This document shows, one piece after another, positions 61,721 to 64,000 of a stretch of DNA of 64,000 nucleotides; the first letter of the stretch is position 1, and each line of letters opens with the position of its first letter. The notes beneath the pieces were generated by a model. It was not told where the DNA came from. It ran no database searches and saw only the letters and a program-made list of their open reading frames with translations. The DNA lies in the NCBI RefSeq assembly GCF_018688255.1, contig NZ_CP061314.1:372001-436000 (forward strand), in the 5' to 3' direction. Origin of the DNA: Polynucleobacter corsicus (GTDB taxonomy: Bacteria; Pseudomonadota; Gammaproteobacteria; Burkholderiales; Burkholderiaceae). The position numbers and the translations under genes were made by a program.

Positions 61721-63244
61721 ATGAATTTATATTCCTTGTTGGAAACAGGTTTTCCAAAAGATAAGCAGGCATGTGCATTGGAAACGCATGATGGTTTGTA
61801 TTACTCCTGGAGTGATCTGGAGCGCGCTACTTCTAAGATGGCTAACCTGCTCAAGAGCCTCAAATTACCAGCAGGATCGCGTATTGCTGCTCAGGTTGAA
61901 AAGTCACCTGAGGCGCTCTTTCTGTACTTGGCTACAGTAAAGGCGGGCTACGTTTATCTGCCCCTGAATACCGCCTATCAAGCGGCGGAGATCCAATACT
62001 TCCTGGAGAATGCTGAGCCCGCAGTAGTCGTCTGTAGTAGCAAAAACTTCTCATGGGTATCTAAGGTTGCCTTTAAGGCTGCTACCAAGCATGTCTTTAC
62101 CTTAGATGAGGATCGCAAGGGCACTTTATTAGATCGTGCTGCTGGTCAAAGTGATAAGTTCAAAACCGTTGCGGTGAAGGATGATGATTTAGCAGCCATC
62201 TTGTATACCTCTGGCACAACTGGCCGCAGTAAGGGCGCTATGCTGACCCATAAGAACTTGGGAAGTAATGCACAGGTGTTGCAAAAGTTTTGGGGTTGGA
62301 AAAAAGGCGATGTCTTATTGCATGCGCTCCCAATCTTCCATGTGCACGGATTATTTGTCGCTGCGCATGGTGCATTAATTAACGGCAGCAAAATGATTTG
62401 GTTGCCACGCCTAGATACTGCGCAACTCATTCATCACATGCCCAACTCCACCGTGATGATGGGTGTACCAACATTCTATGTACGCTTGCTAGCGGATAAA
62501 GGTTTTAATAAAAACGTCGCGCGCAATATGCGTCTGTTTGTGTCGGGCTCCGCTCCATTGCTGACGGAAACATTTAACTCTTTTAAAGAAGTGATTGGCC
62601 AGCCAATTCTTGAGCGCTACGGCATGAGTGAAACTGTGATGCTCGTTTCTAATCCATACAAAGGCAACCGCGTAGGCGGTTCGGTTGGCTTGCCTCTACC
62701 GGGCGTTAAAGTGCGCGTGGTAAACGAAAGCAATAAGCCTTGCGGTGTTGATGAAATCGGTAGCATTCAAGTGAAGGGCCCAAATATATTCAAGGGCTAC
62801 TGGCGCATGCCAGAAAAAACCGCAGAAGAATTTACTAAAGACGGCTGGTTTAAGACGGGTGACGTTGGTCGTTGGGGTGGAGATGCTAATGGTGGCAAAG
62901 CGCCTCAGGATTACCTTTGCATCGTTGGTCGTAGCAAAGATTTAATTATTTCTGGTGGCTACAACGTGTATCCAAAAGAGATCGAAAGTTTTATCGATGA
63001 TATGGATGGCGTAGATGAGAGTGCTGTGATTGGTATTCCACATCCTGATTTTGGTGAAGCGGTGATGGCGGTAGTAGTGCCAAAAGCAGGCGCCAAGCTC
63101 GACGCGCAGGCTATGATCGCAACACTAAAAACGCAAATCGCGAACTTCAAAATCCCTAAGCGTTTAGAGATTGTTGCTGACTTACCTCGTAATGCGATGG
63201 GTAAGGTCCAGAAGAATATTCTGCGTCAGCAATACACTGGCTAG
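61721..63244 (+). CDS. matB: Malonyl-CoA synthetase (MatB type)
   Basis: This 507-residue acyl-adenylate enzyme has ILYTSGTTGRSKGAMLTHKNL near residue 164, LERYGMSETVML near 302, GWFKTGDVGRWG and GRSKDLIISGGYNVYPKEIE near 405, and the acyl-transfer lysine in NAMGKVQKNILR at the end. The sequence type and the partner malonyl-CoA decarboxylase favour malonate over other acids. With its neighbours it turns malonate into acetyl-CoA. Confidence 0.9.
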   Translation: MNLYSLLETGFPKDKQACALETHDGLYYSWSDLERATSKMANLLKSLKLPAGSRIAAQVEKSPEALFLYLATVKAGYVYLPLNTAYQAAEIQYFLENAEPAVVVCSSKNFSWVSKVAFKAATKHVFTLDEDRKGTLLDRAAGQSDKFKTVAVKDDDLAAILYTSGTTGRSKGAMLTHKNLGSNAQVLQKFWGWKKGDVLLHALPIFHVHGLFVAAHGALINGSKMIWLPRLDTAQLIHHMPNSTVMMGVPTFYVRLLADKGFNKNVARNMRLFVSGSAPLLTETFNSFKEVIGQPILERYGMSETVMLVSNPYKGNRVGGSVGLPLPGVKVRVVNESNKPCGVDEIGSIQVKGPNIFKGYWRMPEKTAEEFTKDGWFKTGDVGRWGGDANGGKAPQDYLCIVGRSKDLIISGGYNVYPKEIESFIDDMDGVDESAVIGIPHPDFGEAVMAVVVPKAGAKLDAQAMIATLKTQIANFKIPKRLEIVADLPRNAMGKVQKNILRQQYTG

Positions 63245-63262
63245 GAGTAGTAAGAGGATTTA

Positions 63263-64000
63263 CTAAAAACCAAATGCCTTGCGGCTTTCATTAAACATGA
63301 AGGCTGCAAGCATAAAGAGCATCACACCAAAGATGCGTTTGAGTTGAGCTATATCGAGCTTCCTGGCCATCTTTGCGCCCAGTGGAGCAGTAAATATGCT
63401 CACTGCCACAATGCAGAGTACCGCTGGGACGTAAACAAATCCAAGTGAGCCTTCGGGAAGATTGGGGTTGCCCCAACTTCCATACATGTAGCCGATCGTT
63501 GCTGCAGCTGCAATCGGAAATCCTAAGCCTGAAGAACTTGCCATTGCAGTATGTGGTTTGACGTTACACCAGAGCATAAATGGCACAGTAATAAATGCTC
63601 CACCTGCACCTACTAGGCTCGCAATTACCCCTGTTAGCGCTCCAAATGAGAAAAGGCCAACAGCGCCAGGTAATTCTCGCCCGGCTGAAGGCTTTTTATT
63701 GATGATCATTTGGATCGAGGTGTAGACAATGAACATGGCGAAGAATAAGGAGAGCCAGGAGGTATTGATTGCCTCAAAAATCTCACTACCACCAATCAGA
63801 CTGCCGATCACTAGACCGGGACTGAGTGCTGCAACTAACTTCCAATCAATAGAGTTATGCTTGTGATGCGCCCAGATGGCGGAGGTGGTGGTGAAGAGGA
63901 TGGTTGCCATGCCCGTTGCGATGGCCATATGTACGATGACGTTTTGGCCAAACCCTAAATGATTAAAGACCACAATCATGAAGGGCACCAAAATCATGCC
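63263..64000 (-). CDS. TauE/SafE family permease (5' end beyond the window)
   Basis: The last 245 or so residues of a sulfite exporter/TauE-SafE type membrane protein: ITSFVGAGG-like loop as IASLVGAGGAFITVPFMLW, SSGLGFPIAAAATIGY, and a C-terminal GVMLFMLAAFM segment, with about seven hydrophobic segments. The visible part begins in the first conserved loop (ILVPFMIV), so the true start lies past base 64000. Such proteins export sulfite, sulfoacetate or related anions. It converges on matB with an 18-base gap. Confidence 0.85.
   Translation of the reverse strand, partial: GMILVPFMIVVFNHLGFGQNVIVHMAIATGMATILFTTTSAIWAHHKHNSIDWKLVAALSPGLVIGSLIGGSEIFEAINTSWLSLFFAMFIVYTSIQMIINKKPSAGRELPGAVGLFSFGALTGVIASLVGAGGAFITVPFMLWCNVKPHTAMASSSGLGFPIAAAATIGYMYGSWGNPNLPEGSLGFVYVPAVLCIVAVSIFTAPLGAKMARKLDIAQLKRIFGVMLFMLAAFMFNESRKAFGF

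Overview
The window reads as chromosomal DNA of a free-living betaproteobacterium of the Burkholderiales, most likely Polynucleobacter or a close relative. The evidence is moderate GC content, compact gene spacing, and typical betaproteobacterial operons: yebC-purD-hemF-nadD-rsfS-rlmH-maf-rng, lptF/lptG, pepA-holC-lgt and msbA beside LPS glycosyltransferases. The genus is an inference from protein resemblance and gene order; no rRNA gene is present to confirm it.

Layout. 1-4.2 kb: the end of a fused FAD/Fe-S oxidoreductase, then ahpC-ahpF (peroxide reduction) separated by a striking hairpin region. 4.4-14.3 kb: a cluster I read as selenoneine biosynthesis. It has SenB (selenosugar synthase, plus strand) facing a minus-strand run of a substrate-binding/permease fusion, SenA, SenC (selenophosphate synthetase), a four-gene phosphonate-type ABC importer (probable selenium-oxyanion uptake) and EgtD (hercynine synthase). 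A glutathione transferase and a lone PAS protein flank it. Together these genes could import selenium, activate it, load it on a sugar, make hercynine and join the two.

14.8-25.4 kb: accessory DNA in the 3' end of a tRNA-Lys gene. The intact tRNA is at 25354-25429, and two more copies of its 3' end lie at 14852 and 16298, so two elements sit in tandem. The outer one (about 1.4 kb) holds only an XRE regulator and an AbiEii-type nucleotidyltransferase and has no integrase. The inner one (about 9 kb) has a tyrosine integrase, an HTH protein, a Toprim/DUF3987 replication protein, an AlpA-like protein with an ATT start, several overlapping small genes, and small secreted or membrane proteins. It has no capsid or conjugation genes, so it looks like a satellite or minimal integrative element. 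Left and right arm-type repeats are visible.

25.5-36.8 kb: amiC-tsaE, queG, azlCD, and a glyoxylate/2-hydroxyacid group: a large FAD/Fe-S dehydrogenase, its GntR regulator, a class V aminotransferase and a GlcG-like protein, followed by a DEAD-box helicase. 36.8-59.1 kb is housekeeping: gluQ, dnaE, LPS glycosyltransferases, msbA, the rng-to-yebC operon, tRNA-Leu, cysB, lptFG, pepA-holC-lgt. 59.3-63.2 kb: malonate use (malonyl-CoA decarboxylase, Bug-type binding protein, malonyl-CoA synthetase). The window ends inside a TauE/SafE permease gene. No gene-free stretch exceeds 300 bases; the longest (14798-15089 and 16239-16511) hold the attachment-site copies and regulatory repeats.
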